A stretch of DNA of 64,000 nucleotides. Origin: Delphinella strobiligena (lineage: Eukaryota; Ascomycota; Dothideomycetes; Dothideales; Dothioraceae). Shown one piece after another: positions 1-11,283 of this stretch. Within the stretch, counting starts at the first letter, position 1; each line of letters starts with the position of its first letter. The notes under the pieces are model-generated. The model ran no database searches. It saw only the letters and a program-made list of their open reading frames with translations, and was not told the origin of the DNA. The stretch is taken from contig JAADKB010000009.1 in NCBI GenBank assembly GCA_009982845.1, forward strand, positions 1,550,001-1,614,000. Reading direction: 5' to 3'. The translations under genes and the position numbers were made by a program.

Positions 1-594
1 GCAACCTTGCGTTCTCTTGCAAGCGATTTGATTCCATCACTCTGTGAAGGGCATTCTGAGAGAGTCGTGCAGAAACAGGGCCGGATAACATTGAGTATAA
101 GGAGATGATAAGGGGAATAAGGCTGCTACGTGTTGGTACAGAAGCTCATCATAGAGGAAACGTTGGATCGCGTGACCACAGACAACGACCATGGGTTATT
201 TACTTACAGTGAAAAAAGTAGGATAATCCGTAACGAAGGCATTAATTATCAAGTTGATGTCAGCAAATCTTCAATAATTCAACATGCACCTACCTTATTT
301 TAGGACTAACCATCTCGGCGCTCGGCCGCCGGAGTTTTGTGACAGCGAAAAGGTGGGGTACCGCCCGAAAGCTTGGCCTTCTTTCCTTATTCGACAACAT
401 CTTGATCGCCATACTCGTAGCTTCGACTTTCCTATATTGCGATTCACCAGGCGACAGTGGGCACATAATAACTCTTGATAAGCCGCTCCTGTCACACGTT
501 TTGTCACACGTTTTGTCACACATTCTGTCACTACATTTGTCGCTATTCGGATGTAAAGTATCCTCCTGCAGACGCATCGCATACCACCGCAATC
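1..594. other. Upstream non-coding region with a short tandem repeat
   Basis: No gene recognised. The only structure I see is a 12-bp tandem repeat (unit TGTCACACGTTT, about four copies at 490-537, the later ones diverged) shortly before the Prp4 start codon. Confidence 0.6.
490..537. repeat. 12-bp tandem repeat in the Prp4 upstream region
   Basis: Two identical units TGTCACACGTTT are followed by two diverged units (TGTCACACATTC, TGTCACTACATT). The array lies about 60 bp before the Prp4 start, so it is in the promoter or 5' leader. Function unknown; it could be a simple minisatellite or a repeated factor site. Confidence 0.75.
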
Positions 595-2278
595 ATGTCG
601 GTGCATCCGTCGAGACAGGCGTATGTGGAGGAGGCTGGACAAGAGGTAAGACCCCCCTCACTCATAGACATTGCCCAACGCATGTTTACATCCTATTTCA
701 GAGGCGAATAACTGGGCGCTCTCCCAACGCGGCCGAGATGCGCAACCGTGGACAAGAATGACGGCTGACAGGATCGGATTGCAGGACACTGAGATGACAT
801 ATGATCTCAGCAATGTACCTCTAGACACCGACTACTACATGCCTACCGAGGGCGGAGGAAATGAAAAAGCCTCAGCCGTTCTTGCACAATTCACTCGCAA
901 GAGAAACCTTGCTGCAGTTGCAGTACCCACAGACGACGTTAGAGTCCGCGCGAGACTGCGTGAGCTTGGAGAGCCCATCACACTCTTTGGAGAACGACCA
1001 GAAGACCGGAGAGATCGTCTAAGAGAGCTATTATACGCAGCACAACAAGATGGTGGCGAAGACGTGGCAATGGGAGAGGCAGCAGTGGAGGACGAAGAAG
1101 ATGAATCGAATCAAGAATTCTACACCGAAGGCCCCGACGAGCTTCTACAAGCACGGAAAGATATCGCCAAATACTCGTTACCGCGATCCCAACGCCGCGT
1201 GCATTATCAACGTCTAGAATCAACAATTCCACTTCAACGACATGTTGACCATCGTCAAAATATACGGGACCGCCTCTCTGGCTTCGAATTGTTCGGTTCT
1301 CAGATAGCAGGCGAGCGCCCCGTAAGCATGGCTCGCTTCTCACCAAACAGTGACAAAGTCGCCGCCGGAAACTGGGGCGGCACAATAAAGCTACTCGACG
1401 TGCCGAACCTTAATGAAATAGCTGTCCTCCGCGGTCACACAGCTCAAGTAAGCGGCATATCATGGTTCCCTGGCTCCACCCTCCCAGGTTCTTCAGTTTC
1501 AGAAAACAGCGTGAACCTCGCCTCAGGCGGCGGTGAAGGAAATATTCACCTCTGGTCCTTGACACAAGATACGCCACTCGCAACACTCTCCGGCCACAGT
1601 GGTCGTGTTTGCCGCACCGAATTTCATCCTTCAGGCAAGTACCTGGCCTCTGCCTCCTACGATACCACATGGCGTCTCTGGGATGTAGAAACGACCACCG
1701 AGCTCCTGCTTCAAGAAGGACATTCTCACGAAGCCTATACCGTCGCCTTCAATACTGATGGCTCGCTCCTTGCATCTGCGGGTCTGGACAGCATTGCTTG
1801 CTTGTGGGATTTGCGCTCAGGTCGTCGAGTGCTTTATCTTGAATCTCATATCAAACCTATATACGGTCTCGACTGGAGCCCGGACGGCTATCGTATAATG
1901 ACAGGATCAGGCGATGGTTTTGCTAAATGCTGGGACATACGTCAAATGCGAGAGACTGCCTCTATTGGTGCACACAAGGGCGGTGTCACTGATTTGAGGT
2001 GGTTCAAGGGAGTCGACGGGCCATCGTCCGGAAAGAATGCCGACAAGTCGGGGGAGGACTTGTTGCCGAAAAAAGCAGGCACCTTCTTTGTATCTGCCGG
2101 CTTCGACAGAAATGTCAAGATCTTCTCTGCTGACGACTGGGCGCTATGCAAGACGCTCAGTGGGCATTCGGGCCATGTGCTCAGCACGGATGTCACGGCT
2201 GATGGGAGGTGGATTGTTAGTTCAAGTTATGATCGAACTGTCAAGCTTTGGGCCAGAGACGACATGACGGCTTTGTGA
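595..2278 (+). CDS. prp4: U4/U6 snRNP component Prp4 (WD40 repeat protein)
   Basis: Spliceosome component of the U4/U6 (and U4/U6.U5 tri-) snRNP, acting in the nucleus. The protein has an N-terminal splicing-factor motif region (RVRARLRELGEPITLFGERP, then DRRDRL) that is diagnostic for Prp4, an acidic linker, then about seven WD40 repeats filling the C-terminal two thirds (GHTAQVSGISWFP, LWDLRSG, CWDIRQM, ending SYDRTVKLWARDD). I read two exons, 595-645 and 704-2278 (541 aa), separated by a 58-bp intron starting GTAAGA. The acceptor must be the GAG ending at 703, because the nearer CAG ending at 701 leads to a stop at 759-761. An alternative is that translation starts at the internal ATG at 758. 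No lesion seen. Family call very secure; exon 1 less so. Confidence 0.93.
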
Positions 2279-3883
2279 ACAGGCTTGCTAGCAATGACAG
2301 ACACCAGTCCCGGTCTGAGGCGATGGCTCCTGGAAAAATGGAAGCTCTACTTTCGACCCTGTGAGCATGTCACGAAGGACAATACCGGCTTTATGGGGCG
2401 GGATTCTGGGGTCCCAGTATGCCGTGCTTACGGAGAGGTACTCTGAGCAATAATTCTCCGACCTGTGATGACGATAGCTTCTAGAAGACTGTTGGAAACT
2501 ACGTCACGAATATGATATGGGCTGAACGATCTGTGGAGGCTGAGTGGGATGAGGGGGCTAAATTGTACCCGTAGTTTAGCAGCCGACGAACCCTTCTCTC
2601 GAACACCCCACATTTGGGATCTTATTCTGTTCCAGGTCTAGCGTTCGGTAAGCTCTACCGTCACAGACCCTACTTCGCGATTAGGTACCCAGGACATCAA
2701 TGATATTGAATACCTCACTTGGATTTTTCTACCACCCAAGGGACCCCACTTAAGCCTATTACAGCTAGATCCCACGTGCACGACCGAAAAGTTGGGCATA
2801 ACACTCAGGATTGCCCCCCCCCCCAATGCCCCAAGGGGAGCTCAAAAAATGTCTCTGCTCTGTTCGCAGTGAAAAGCTGACGAGAATGATCCTATTTTCA
2901 TAAGAAAACAATTGGGTCGGTGTGGTCGAAAATCCAGGTGGGGTGTTCGATATCATCAATGTACCCAGGATGCGACCCGCTGTCATGATTTTATGTACTT
3001 GTACTGTAATAATAAGGTAGGTTCGTTTCCAGCTTTGTGATCATTCCATCCTCGCATACACTGCACGGATCCACTTGCCCACAGATGAAGAATCAATGAA
3101 GGAACATGTCAATCACTCTCCTCAAAAGTGACGGTATCGTTCATACAGATATCGTCGAACAACGCTCAAAAGATGTGATGTTCTCTACTCAGATCGGAGA
3201 GACATCCTTACAAGATCATTCTCTAATAAGTCTCTAAGGCCGGCATAACCTACTATCTCGATCTGTATGCCTCATAGCAACGTCAATCTTGAAAGGTGTA
3301 CAAGTAGCTTACTGACACGTGCCTATTATTGACTCGTGCCCACTCTTTAAGTGTATAGGCCCGACACGTTCAGCTTGTGAGGGTTTAGGCAGATCGATCG
3401 GCCGATCCAGGAAGTCGGGCCCGATACCCATCGTCCCCAAAAGGGTTCTCGTGCGTACTGGTCGAAATAATAGGTTTGTAGATTCAGTAGTGGGAGATTG
3501 GTGTTCGTGCCGCTACGAATACGCCAATCACCCACGCTAACACACACCCTCGCTTGTACTAGACTTCACGGCTTACTGTACCCCAGACTGCTACTATGCC
3601 GTTCGGTAACGGAACTGTACGCCGTAGGTACAGTGGCTGCAGGGACGTTGTAAAAGGCAACCTGAATTCCTTGCAGAAAGGCTTTTGCAAGGATGTATCG
3701 GAGGCTAGTCCCCGGTATGTTGAAAATGCTCAGGATAGCATCATACTATACCTATGCTCGGATGCCTTCGCTTTAGAGCACTCCACTTCCTTGTCCAGGC
3801 CTCTTCTGCTCAAAATTCTCCATCTCATTCAAGAGCTTACAAGCGCTTTCGCCAAGTCTTATTTCATAACGAGCTCAGTTTTG
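2279..3883. other. Intergenic region with one small transposable element
   Basis: No gene recognised between Prp4 and the zinc-cluster gene. It contains the inverted-repeat element at 2695-2961. An open frame exists from 3596 in phase with the zinc-cluster gene, but its first 96 codons have no recognisable protein features, so I treat it as non-coding or leader. Confidence 0.6.
2695..2961. mobile_element. Small inverted-repeat element (Mutator-like MITE), family 1
   Basis: 267-bp element with imperfect 33-bp terminal inverted repeats (left end CATCAATGATATTGAA, right end read inward CATTGATGATATCGAA; 27 of 33 positions agree). It is flanked by an exact 9-bp direct repeat TACCCAGGA at 2686-2694 and 2962-2970, which is the target-duplication size typical of Mutator-like elements. 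No coding capacity, so non-autonomous. The six mismatches between the two ends are all transitions. A second, shorter copy lies at 9101-9271. Confidence 0.85.
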
Positions 3884-5848
3884 ATGTGTTCAGAAAGCAC
3901 TCCACAGTTGGGTCGTCGGTCTCCAAAATCTGCGATTGTCACGTCAAGGCAAGGCTGTGCGACATGTCGAAGGCGGAGGGTCAAGTGCGACGAGGTCCAA
4001 CCACGATGCGGACCTTGCACACGATTGTACAAAGATTGTGATTGGGCTCGTAGCTGGAAATTCGAAACATATAATCCCTGGTTGTCTCGATCTCGCAAAG
4101 ATCGTGCGTCCTTTTCACCAGATGAATGCAATAAAAGCCAAACTCCAACGAAAAACACTCAGGCAAGGCGGGAGAGTCATGAACCAGTTGCGAAAAGGAT
4201 CCTCACCAGCTCATTCTCTACTGATTTAGCGCATGAAAGGAGCTGGGACGAGAAGGCTATGACCCAACCTCCTGGAACCTTCAATCTCATCTTAACACCA
4301 GACCATTTCGCAGCACTTCATGACCCTCCAGCACGCTCAACGACGAGACCAGCACGGCAAGGAGGCCCGAGGGAGATGAATTACAACAGTAGTGATGATA
4401 CAGAATGGACGCCGTCCTCGAAATCGAACAGAAAGAAAGACTTTTCGCAGCCAGAAAGTCAAGTTCTATATAAAGACGTGCTGAAAGATGAGGATGGAGA
4501 CGGCATGAAACTTGTCTCTCTGTACAAGACTGTTGTTTCCGCAAGAATCATGCCACTTGCGACACAGTCTGGGCTCTTGATAGACTCCAACAACGAGAAC
4601 ATCATTGTAGCTGCCGCCAAAGATTTCCCCCCACTGCATCACGCAATTTGTGCCGTCACACTCCAGAGCGCAGCTGTGCATGGAAGACCAGAGCTCCTCG
4701 TTGACGCTCTGCGCCATTACGACCAAGCAATATCAGCCTGCTTCGCCTATTTCGACATCTACTCAAGTAGATTTTTCTACCTGCATTGGCTCCTTCTTCT
4801 ATACGATCTCCGCTGTGAACACCAGAGCTGGGCAATGAAGGGGCACGCATGGACACAGCACCTAGATCACCTTGCAAGAATTACCTTCAGCAACGGGGGC
4901 TTTGGCCTTGAACCTTTACAACTCCATCTAGCTTGGCACATTCTGATGCTAGATACCCGGAGCTCTCTAGTCGGAAGCTAAACGAGTGGTTCGTTCGTAC
5001 GAGCGTTCCTGGCCGAGGGGCATTTGCTACCAAGGTCTTGGCCCGACTCATCAGGATATCAGTCTGCCGCAACCTCTGAAGCAGCCATACGAGTAAAACT
5101 ACAAGATGCACACGCTCAACTCTTTAGTTTCGCGGCAAAGATGAGTCTGGTAGCCGTGACGCTGCGAAATGACTGCAAGACTGCTAGCCCCCAACCATTG
5201 ACGAAGCAAGAAGAGGATTACAGACCCAAATTGGGAGACAGAGATGAAGAGGAAGAGAAGAAGGAAGCGTACCGCCACGAACAGATTGTGCAACTCAGTA
5301 ACAGGCTTCGAACCATATGGACGGCGATAACCTCGGAGCCCCTTTTGTCAGGACTATTCCAAGCCGACCACAGCAGCACGGGTAGCGAGACATATCTCTC
5401 ATCAACAATGCGCTCAAATCTGGCATTACTCAGTCTACAATTCTCCGCCTGGTCGTTATATCTTCATGCAAGCATGTACCCTCATCAACAACGGCCTTCC
5501 TCGAAACTGTTTCCTCCATACCCGAACCGATTCCAGGAAGAGGACGCCCAGCATTGTACCTCGATCCTTCGCATGTCATGCAACCATCCAGCCTTGAGTT
5601 ATCATATGGAGTTCGCTATCTTCCTCGCCGGCGTTGTAAGCAAGAACCACCAGGAGAGAGCGCTGGCAGTGCAATTACTGAGACAGATTGACGCCATGGG
5701 GACTACTCATGGTAAGGAAACTGGTCGGCAAACTCTTGAGGTTGTGCAACAGCAGCAAGCTCAAGGAAGAGATGGCTATTTGGAAGAGGTTGATTGGGTG
5801 GAGCTGGGGCGCAAATACGGCACACAGGTGTTTAGCATTGGAATGTGA
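3884..5848 (+). pseudogene. Zn(II)2Cys6 fungal transcription factor, interrupted by an in-frame stop
   Basis: Zinc-cluster DNA-binding regulator. Counting from ATG 3884, cysteines 25, 28, 35, 42, 45 and 52 form CX2CX6CX6CX2CX6C, preceded by a basic Ser/Thr stretch. The rest resembles the fungal-specific regulatory domain (HAICAVTLQSAAVHGRPEL, then LQLHLAWHILMLDTRSSL). The same frame runs to 5848 but contains one TAA at 4979-4981, directly before a well-preserved stretch (SFVRAFLAEGHLLPRSW). I find no plausible intron that removes it; CAA to TAA would be one C-to-T change. A truncated protein keeping the zinc cluster could still be made. The frame is open upstream to 3596, but the cluster is normally near the N-terminus, so 3884 is preferred. 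Target genes unknown. Confidence 0.8.
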
Positions 5849-6588
5849 AGGTTGTTGGCCTCCACAGCTATGAAAGCAAGCTTGTACTCTCACCAAACGT
5901 GCCTGAAGGGAGGAACCATTGAAGGTGATTCGTAGTCACGGCCCATGTCTCTTCCAAGGGTCCAGACCAGGCGCTCGCTTGCGAGAGCGCACATCAACAG
6001 TGAGGTGAACAAATTCCTGCCGTTGAGAATGCCAAGGTAACATTGTTCGCGCTGCGCTCCACATTCTGGGTTCACGTAATGCGACTGCTGCTTTTGTGCC
6101 TAGTCAGTACGTGAGGATCGTGGAGCAGAGGCTTGGTTCTGGAGCCAGGTCCGAAAAGCGCCCCTACCGCAAACGTGAATATTGGTGATCCAAGGATCTA
6201 CTTACCGAGATCTTCATTCCTTCATATGCCGATCGGGTATTGTTGATTCGATCAGATGAGAGAAAATACTACTGTACATGAACCTTTAGGCCCCTTCTGC
6301 TTCAACATCGGTCGTTGTGGTATGCTTTGCCGTGTGCTTTGTAAGCGCTATCATCTGCGAGTAGATTGCTAGTTACAAGTACATCCTTGCTGAATAGCCA
6401 CATTTTGACAGAGCTGCCTGAGGCCCGCAAGCGGCTGAGCAGCTGAAGTACACTGTAGCTGCAGTGTGATGGCTTAACACTAACCTTATTACTGACTCGA
6501 GCATCAGACTAGTTTCACAGGTCAATGTGGATCTGTCATCTTGTCAGCTTGGCAGGACCGGCCCGTGGAGTTCACACTTACCGAATTT

Positions 6589-6992
6589 CACGCGGGCTAT
6601 GAACCGGACATCCACAGGATTTCTAACGGACATGTGCACCGTGCGTATGCATAAATATTCATATTTCTAGCTTCGACATCTCAACTTGAGTCAGACCAAA
6701 CAACAAATAAGAATTCTCGAAAAGAATTCTGATGTCTAAGTTATATATCAAATTTACCAGGATTTTTATAACAAAACAGCAGTGAAGTTAGGCATAACAC
6801 TAGAATTGTCCCCCCAACCCCCCAAGGGGGGCTCAAAAAATGTTTCTACTCTGTTCGCAGTGAAAAGCTGAAGAGAAGTTCCTATGCTTGGCGTGTATAA
6901 CGCGCATAATAAAACTTTCATGAGTCAAACGCACCTGCACGGTGCACATGTCCGCTAGAAATCTTGAGCATGTCCGGTTCATAGCCCGCGTG
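6589..6992. mobile_element. Inverted-repeat element (Mutator-like MITE), family 2
   Basis: 404-bp element. Its terminal inverted repeats are about 57 bp; the outer 23 bp (starting CACGCGGGCTATGAACCG) are identical at both ends and the inner part differs at a few bases. It is flanked by an exact 9-bp direct repeat ACCGAATTT at 6580-6588 and 6993-7001, again the Mutator-like size. No coding capacity. Its centre (about 6785-6868) resembles the internal part of the family 1 element at 2695-2961, although the ends are unrelated. Confidence 0.87.
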
Positions 6993-9100
6993 ACCGAATT
7001 TGGTCTATTGGTGAATAGACCATTTGACGTTGTGGAATCCTGCTTCCCCTCAAGTGTTACGACAAGCATCCGTGTTGACCATCAAACCACGGAAACCACG
7101 TCCATCGCCATTCGTGGCAGTCACCGCTTAGGCCAGCTTCAGATGATCAGCGATATCTACTCTGGACGCTTTTCAATATACTGCTCTACATTGGAGAGCT
7201 AAAGAGAGCTTGCGAAATAGAGTTATGGGTACGTACCTCCCGATATGCAATGTCGTTTCAAAGCGCGAACGATAAGACCTTGACTTCTGCCGCCAACTCT
7301 GCTGGAAAAGTGCAGCTATTTCACAAGAATTCCTGATTGCCGCTTGTTATAAGCGGCTAAGAGGCCTACCACGTTCCTGCCGTCGAAAAGCAGCGGCTCC
7401 TTGGCACTGGCACCGTCTTGAGTTTCAGAGATGAAGCTCCACTGCTGAATCGAGGTCTACCACGACACACAACCGTGCAGTCAACCAAGCTCCGACGATA
7501 CCTTGGTCGGTATAATAAGCTCTGTTTTATACACTTGCTTCAAGCTCGGCACCTGTGAATACATGATCGCCACTTACGCCACACACGGTGTGCAAAACCT
7601 TCGGCGTGGCTGTTCCTGGAAATTCTCACTCCTATTACCTATATGGCGCTGCGGCTGGTGCAGTAGGCGAGATGATCTAGGATGTGACGTTCTCATCAAC
7701 AGCGCGTTCGGACCCTGTGGCAGCAGATCCCAGATCTGCAGGCTTGTAAGCTTATCGTCTACAGGAGATGTTTACGGATTGATGATTATCCGTTACAAAC
7801 TCGAAAATTTTTCTGCGAAATGTACCAACCTATCGCGTATAAAGCTCTCTTGACGGCGGTGCCGTTATCTGACCAACGCATGGCCTTCACCTCTACCCTA
7901 CAGCAGCATTTTCTCTGCTATGCCCACAACGTGGTCCTGGCAATACAGGACTGTGACTCTATGGTGTAGCGCAGCAGCATTATGGAAAAGGCTTGCTGTC
8001 CTTCCCCTCCACTCAGATGGTCCCTAGCGTACCTAACCTTCGGGACGCCTCGAGGTGGTCCCGAACAGCTTCGAAAAAGCTTGTTCGCTTTCACTACGAT
8101 TCTCCCGGATCATGCTGCCGGACTATCTGTTCACAACGCTTGACCGTTGCCGGTACACAGATAGATACAAGATCTCCCGAGCATACAGGCTATTGTAGAC
8201 GTGAGGGGCATGTGGCCTAGATGTCACGATAATTTGAGCATTATGCTTGTCGGGAATCCCTCAAGTACGACAGATGTATGTGCATACGACCTGCTAACTT
8301 CAGTCGACACCACGGTATGACATTCACTTATCCGGAACGTCGTTCCTTCGCCTGAGCTTGTCTGACTAGCTTACTCCCTACGGAGCTCGCCTAAACTGCT
8401 GCGAGTAATTAGCATCTACACCACGATCTTCATTCAAGATCCTTTTTCAAATGTTTACTCTGCCACATGTTCCATTACCATCGGACTCCACCCACCGAAG
8501 TACTGGGATCTTAACACGTGCACCACTAGCTACAAATCCATCGTTAACCCAGAGTCAATTAATATCCTCTAGGTATCCAACCCATGCATGTGACGACGAC
8601 ACGCATGTCGAAACCGACCAAGGGACCACGGAGATTTGACCCCGCTGCTCAAAGCACAAGACGAACGTATTGCATTATTATGCTTTGCACTGCCTCATGC
8701 TTCTGTAGATATTACAGATCTACTTGCCGTTCTTCTGATCTTATGGAAGCTCCACAAGATCGCCGCGACATTCGAATTCCGCACGCATTGCGAACCGCCC
8801 CGCTGCTTAAGAATACGATTCGGTGCAAGCCAGGCAGTGCCAGTTGTCTGTCTGAGGCTCTGTAGCCTATAGCCTCAATCCAGCGAGAGCCAGATGAGTA
8901 AACCGTTCTGATCAAATGGTACATGCATGGTTTTCGAGAGCCGCAGTACCACTCGTTCCAAGAATTTGGACTCGTCGAAGCCTTGAGATGTCGTTTCTGG
9001 CAGTACTTTTATCCCCTCCCTTATCACGGGCCTATAAGCTTAAGCGGTTAGTTTTGCTTAGTTTACCCCACGTCTCCACGCGTGCATCCTCGCTGTGCTT

Positions 9101-9271
9101 CATCGACATGATCGAACACCCCACCTGGATTTTACCACCACCCCACTTAAGCCTAGATTCCGCGTGCACGAGCGGAAAGTTGGGCATAACACTCAGAACC
9201 TCTTCTTCCAAGAAAACAATAGGGTTGGTGTGGTTGAAACATTGTGGTGGGGTGCCTCGTTGTCATTAATG
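9101..9271. mobile_element. Second, internally deleted copy of the family 1 element
   Basis: 171-bp copy sharing the left end (ATCGAACACCCCACCTGG) and the segments CCCCACTTAAGCCTA and GTTGGGCATAACACTCAG with the element at 2695-2961, but lacking about 95 bp of the centre. The right end is a diverged inverted repeat. Flanking 9-mers GCTGTGCTT (9092-9100) and GGTGTGCTT (9272-9280) agree at 8 of 9 bases, consistent with an old 9-bp target duplication. Confidence 0.75.
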
Positions 9272-9538
9272 GGTGTGCTTGCTGATTTTGGCCGTAGTGC
9301 ATGTCAGTTTCCACCTGTGAACGCTTTCGGAAAGCGCATCTCGAATCCTTGACGAACGAGATCTCAGAAAGGAAACTTGAAGCTCAGGTACGGCATCCAG
9401 TGCGGTCTGGAGAGTGGGAAGATTGTCACGTCACGATGAGCATCGTGATAGTTCGGATCAATATTGCGAGACCATGAACGGATACGCTGGTGTCCTGACT
9501 ACTTGTTTTTGATATCGCACTCGTGGCAGCCCCACGCA

Positions 9539-11283
9539 TCATACACACCCCCAATTCTCGACCACGTCCACGTCACCCACTCCGTTCCATCTCGACACCT
9601 GGGGATATATGCACAGAGGTCTCTGCTTCAGGACCTCATCCTGCAATGTGTCGTTCTGCCATTTCGTACCCACGATATACTCGGGTGCGGTTCCGTTCTC
9701 GACCCAATCCATCATGGCGAGCAAAACATCATGACACGCGTCGCTGAAACCAGGGACGGAATGTACAGAAGTGGACAGAGAGCCTGCCTGGCTAGGGCCT
9801 GCAAAATACCACGGGGCATTCTGGTTCGTGGGTGTGCCTGAGCAATGTCTGTGAAGAAAACGATATCAGCATTCTCCTTTGATTGATCACTTGGAGACGG
9901 GTAAGGGTCAGCTTACTGCATGCCGGGCACGTAGAAGAAGCGATAGAAATCGTCGAGATCCACTCCAAGTGGCGCCATTGTCCGCAATACTTGACGGTAA
10001 AAATAGGTGCTGCTGTCCGTCGAGATGAGTCCATCAGCCATGCCGTGAGACATTAACAATTTGCCTCCCTGCTTCATATAAGGGCTGAAATCAAAGTCAT
10101 CGGCCGTCGCGTTTCCTGGATCGAGGCGATTGGCCAGCTCGACGATGCTGTAGTCGAAATCGGCGGGGTTCCAATCCGCGCCCAGACCTAGGAAGTATTG
10201 CACGTATTGGTAGCCGAGCGGATTGGGGAGGTTGGTGCTGCCGGAGAGGAGGACGTCCCATTGCTGCTCACTGCCCAGTTCCAGGTGAGGAAAGACAAAG
10301 GTCTGGTTGACGTCGACGTAGTCGTTGTAGATTTTGTACAAGGTGTCGAGCTGGGGGTTAGTGAGACAGGTCGTGTTGGAAGCCGATTTCGCAGGCGTGC
10401 AGAGGAGGTTTTCGATCTGGAAATCGCATTGATGGGGCGCGGAAATTATGCTGTCCAAAACGCCATCCGCGGCGTCGCATTGCGAGAGGACTTCGTCAGA
10501 GATAGCTGGGAAGAGTGCAGGGGAGATGTGATGGGCCGACGTGTTCGGAAGATTGTACTCGCCCATCCATGAGGTCCAAGGCTGAAGATGATTGGTCCAC
10601 CACGCAGGTGACCCAGCTACGACGCCATCAAAGTCCTCGGGGTAGAGTTGGATGTCTCGAAGACCCTGGCGACCACCGGTCGAACAGCCAGAGTAGTACG
10701 AGTAAGTTGAGTTCTGACCGTAATAAGCCGAGGTAATCTGTTTGACTAGGACCGTAGAGCCATGCATAGCTCTGTAACCCCAGCCTAGGACGCCTTCGGT
10801 GTTATTGTATGCCCAATACTCAGTATTTGTCGAATTATGTCCAGTATCCGTCGACATGGTCGCAAAGCCATAGCCGACTCCGGCGCCCATGTCTAACCAA
10901 TTGACACCGCCTAGAAAGCCGCCATTGCCTACAGTGCTGTGATCACCGTCAGTATAGCTCGATACGTGGCACATTGAGACGCCCACAGAAACCGTTTGTT
11001 TCAGTTCTCCGGAAGGAAAAGCCCAAAACTTTACGCCGACGTGTTACTCGACTGCACTTTGATCTAAAGCGCACACAAGGCATCAAGATTGGTCGGCGAA
11101 GTCGGATACGCCACGTCGCCCGCTGATACAGTAAAAGTGCCATTCGCAGGCACCGCGGAAGCGAAATGTCACAGTCGCCGTCGACGGCAGATATTGCTTG
11201 AAAGAATCGACCGAGCAGTTCAACGCCGACGCTCCCATAATCGGGGCGAGCAAGAGAAGAAGAGTTTGCCGCGAGAGTTTCAT
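9539..11283 (-). pseudogene. Tannase/feruloyl esterase family, 5' part broken, catalytic part intact
   Basis: Secreted serine esterase of the tannase/feruloyl esterase family, which cleaves phenolic esters of plant material. A signal peptide (MKLSRQTLLLLLAPIMG) begins at 11283. Exon 2 (10936-9917) carries the nucleophile motif GCSTGGRQG and the acidic region SHGMADGLIS; exon 3 (9848-9539) follows a clean 68-bp intron and completes PGMQHCSG with the catalytic His and the neighbouring Cys. A 50-bp intron with a weak GTGGGC donor (10937-10986) restores RFLTVGNGGF. Before it the gene is broken: one extra base near 11163 shifts the frame, then in-frame TAG (11064-11066), TAA (11031-11033) and TGA (11001-11003). 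Each stop is one transition from CAG, CAA or TGG. The codons around them still match the family, so inactivation looks recent. Confidence 0.85.

Larger units (their letters stand above)
5849..9538. other. Gene-poor region with two inverted-repeat elements
   Basis: No intact gene seen in about 3.7 kb. It holds the elements at 6589-6992 and 9101-9271. Between about 7.6 and 8.9 kb short frames have protein-like composition but are broken by many stops and shifts; I could not assign them and they may be a very old relic or chance. Confidence 0.55.

Noticed and set aside
3596..3883. 96-codon N-terminal extension of the zinc-cluster protein
   Set aside because: Open but without protein-like features, and it would place the zinc cluster unusually far from the N-terminus.
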